From Arsenophonus sp052171895 (lineage in GTDB: Bacteria; Pseudomonadota; Gammaproteobacteria; Enterobacterales; Enterobacteriaceae), in assembly GCA_052171895.1 (NCBI GenBank), contig JBQMRN010000004.1:62001-126000 (forward strand): DNA of 64,000 nucleotides. Reading direction: 5' to 3'. Shown here one piece after another: positions 62,442-64,000 of the stretch. The number at the start of each line of letters is the position of its first letter. Within the stretch, counting starts at the first letter, position 1. Made by a program: the position numbers and the translations under genes. The notes beneath the pieces were generated by a model, which was given only the letters and a program-made list of their open reading frames with translations, made no database searches and was not told where the DNA came from.

Positions 62442-63484
62442 ATGAGAGCGATTGTTTTTACTTATAACCTACCCTACCATTCACGGATATACATTCACTT
62501 TATGAAATTGAGCTAGCTAAGCAAGCAGCCACCTAAACAATAAGATAACTGATCTGTTAATTAAAATTGCTTCTATTGTGGTAGAACTTGCTGGATACAA
62601 ATTTTTGCGAGTGTAAAGCGCCAGGTATTTTGAATTGGGGATGCTTCTGGAGAGTGGTGGTGGGAGTCTGTTAGAATTGAGGTTACTTTATTTAAATCTA
62701 GCGATAGGGCCTATTATCCTGACTCTATTGATAGGTCTATCTGGATGCTATCTAGAATATGGGCTGGTAAATAAGCGAATTCTCTAGCATAAAGCAAAAT
62801 CATTAACTGCTGTCTAGGCAGTAGTTTTGCCATTCAGGTCAATTATCGATTTGGAGATTGTATTTGACTGATTAACGCCAGGATAGGATGGCGTTGCCGG
62901 TAAATCTATATTAATTATTAGTGCCGCCGCTGATGTTGGTTCGATACTGATCTAATTACCGCCTAAACTAACAAAGTTGTGTGTTTTAACTACCGCTTGA
63001 CTGGCAGCCAATCTGATATATAGGAATGGGTCACTGAATTAGGTGCGCACATGCTATTATTAATTATAAAAACCATTTAGCTAACAGTTTACTGCGTTAG
63101 GAATTCAACATCTCGACTATTTGGCTTCATTAACTCACAGTGATGAGTATTATCAATAGGCATTAGATATTCTTATTCCACAATAAAAATTGGCATTAAT
63201 CAACGATCTTAAAACCTTTGATATTATGGCAATGGAAAATAAAGCCATTTCATTACATTGGGAGTTTATGTTTATGCGTCCTGTTTTTTAGAGTGAAGAT
63301 ATGATTAAACAACATCAATTATTGAAACAGGTAGCCAAATTGGATTGATCAAGTGGAAGGGGAATTAAAAAGCAGTATCAATTAATAAAGAAATGAGTAA
63401 AACCAGTACTAAAAATTAGTAGCTTGCCTATCAAATAATAGAAACTGTCAAAGTAAATGGCAAGTTAGTATTAGTTGATTTTTA
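62442..63484 (+). pseudogene. zinc-type alcohol dehydrogenase-like protein, broken
   Basis: MDR-family oxidoreductase of the zinc-binding alcohol dehydrogenase group, NADPH-dependent by family. Plus-strand pieces in order: MRAIVFTYNLPYHS, GWDASGEWWWESVR in shifted frames with VTLFKSSDRAYYPDSIDRS, the degraded Rossmann GxGxxG region near 62880-62940 (ISAAADVGSILI), EWVTELGAHMLL, LDYLASLTHSDEYYQ, LKTFDIMAMENKAISLHWEF and MFMRPVF, EDMIKQHQLLKQVAKL, then GKLVLVDF at the end. This covers the whole ~340-residue family length. More than a dozen lesions make it non-functional. Confidence 0.75.
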
Positions 63485-63650
63485 ATTTAATAATTAGAGT
63501 TTTGATCTAACTTTTATGCTGCTTAATTTATACTTTTTTTATTATTGACTAATTGTGTATTTGTTGGCGAAAGAAATAAATGCCGGATATGCTTTTGTAC
63601 TACATAAAAGATAAATATCTTTCATATTTCTATAGAAACTAAAAATAGCT

Positions 63651-64000
63651 ATGAAATATTTAATAACAGGATGTATCGGTTTTATTGGATTTACGTTATG
63701 TTCGCATTTATTAGAATATGCTTATGATCTTGTTAGTTTAGATAATCTTAATTATTACTATGATCCTAGCTTTAAAAAAGCTAGTATTGAGTGGTTAACA
63801 ATTTTTTCATAATTTCATTTTTTCTGGATGGATATTATTGAGCGAAAAAAGTAATTAAAGTGATTGCCTTAGGTAAATTCGATAGAGGAGAGATGAGCCA
63901 TTTCTGGCAGCGAAAGCGGGTGTCCAGTACTCGTTAAAGGATGCTTTTGTTTATGCGGATAGTAATTTAATCAGTTTTATGTTGATATTGTAAGGTTATT
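63651..64000 (+). pseudogene. nucleotide-sugar epimerase (UDP-glucuronate 4-epimerase-like), broken and cut by the window end
   Basis: Extended short-chain dehydrogenase that epimerises nucleotide sugars for surface polysaccharide. The start MKYLITGCIGFIGFTLCSHL keeps the Rossmann TG..GFIG motif; LLEYAYDLVSLDNLNYYYDP matches the GIDNLNDYYD segment typical of UDP-glucuronate epimerases; then WMDIIERK. Later frames give VIKVIALGKFD, corresponding to VIHLAAQAG, and YSLKDAFVYADSNLISF, matching YS..NP..Y.DSNL.GF. The frame breaks near 63810, 63860 and 63945. The gene continues beyond the window. Confidence 0.75.

Noticed and set aside
1..64000. CRISPR arrays, tRNA or rRNA genes
   Set aside because: No regularly spaced short repeats of CRISPR type and no tRNA- or rRNA-like conserved stretches were found by eye; the repeats present are IS copies and short tandem arrays.

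Overview
The window looks like part of a chromosome of an insect-associated gammaproteobacterial symbiont that is losing genes. The intact genes are closely similar to Enterobacterales proteins and keep pieces of Escherichia-type gene order: thiB-thiP-thiQ; rppH near lgt and thyA; lptD-surA-pdxA-rsmA-apaG-apaH beside djlA; and rpiA beside serA and argP. They are AT-rich and sit as islands in a sea of broken genes, prophage ruins and decayed insertion sequences. The long form of thymidylate synthase and a relic of an insecticidal Tc (TccC, YD-repeat) toxin would fit a Morganellaceae symbiont such as Arsenophonus. That placement is an inference, not something read directly from a marker gene.

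Layout. 1-5.2 kb: a GC-richer degraded block without a recognisable function, then IS1595 and IS256 remnants. 5.5-7.2 kb: gpmA and riboflavin synthase, divergent. 7.3-13.5 kb: a lambdoid prophage ruin (operator-like repeats, DnaC-like loader, Dam-like methylase, RusA, holin, lysozyme, Rz). 13.6-16.0 kb: IS1595 and IS256. 16.0-21.2 kb: the thiamine importer thiBPQ with a TPP-riboswitch-like leader, then rppH and lgt (ptsP is missing between them). 21.3-24.8 kb: an IS91-family element with an IS256 copy inserted in it. 24.8-27.7 kb: thyA, a 108-bp almost perfect hairpin, IS481 and IS1595 remnants. 28.0-35.8 kb: the best-preserved stretch, the outer-membrane and RNA-modification cluster apaH-apaG-rsmA-pdxA-surA-lptD (minus) and djlA (plus), followed by the last piece of rluA. 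36-40 kb: IS481, IS256, folA (displaced from its usual place beside apaH), IS256.

40-57.3 kb is accessory: baseplate V/W relics, an IS91 copy between two IS1595 ends, a phage terminase, lysozyme and holin next to a TccC-like toxin (an arrangement reminiscent of APSE phages), an IS5-family relic, and a Mu-like head-gene block (F-G-I-T). 57.4-64 kb: intact rpiA between dead serA and dead argP, then IS256, the C-terminal ruin of selB, a dead zinc-type alcohol dehydrogenase and a dead nucleotide-sugar epimerase that runs off the window.

Function. What survives is housekeeping: central carbon (gpmA, rpiA), folate and nucleotide supply (folA, thyA), riboflavin, vitamin B6 synthesis (pdxA), thiamine import, mRNA and Ap4A hydrolysis (rppH, apaH), ribosome modification (rsmA) and outer-membrane biogenesis (lgt, lptD, surA, djlA). 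What is dying is serine synthesis (serA), the ArgP regulator, selenocysteine insertion (selB), a pseudouridine synthase (rluA), and all phage and toxin cargo. No tRNA, rRNA or CRISPR array was seen. Pseudogene boundaries are approximate because they rest on frame-hopping similarity read by eye.
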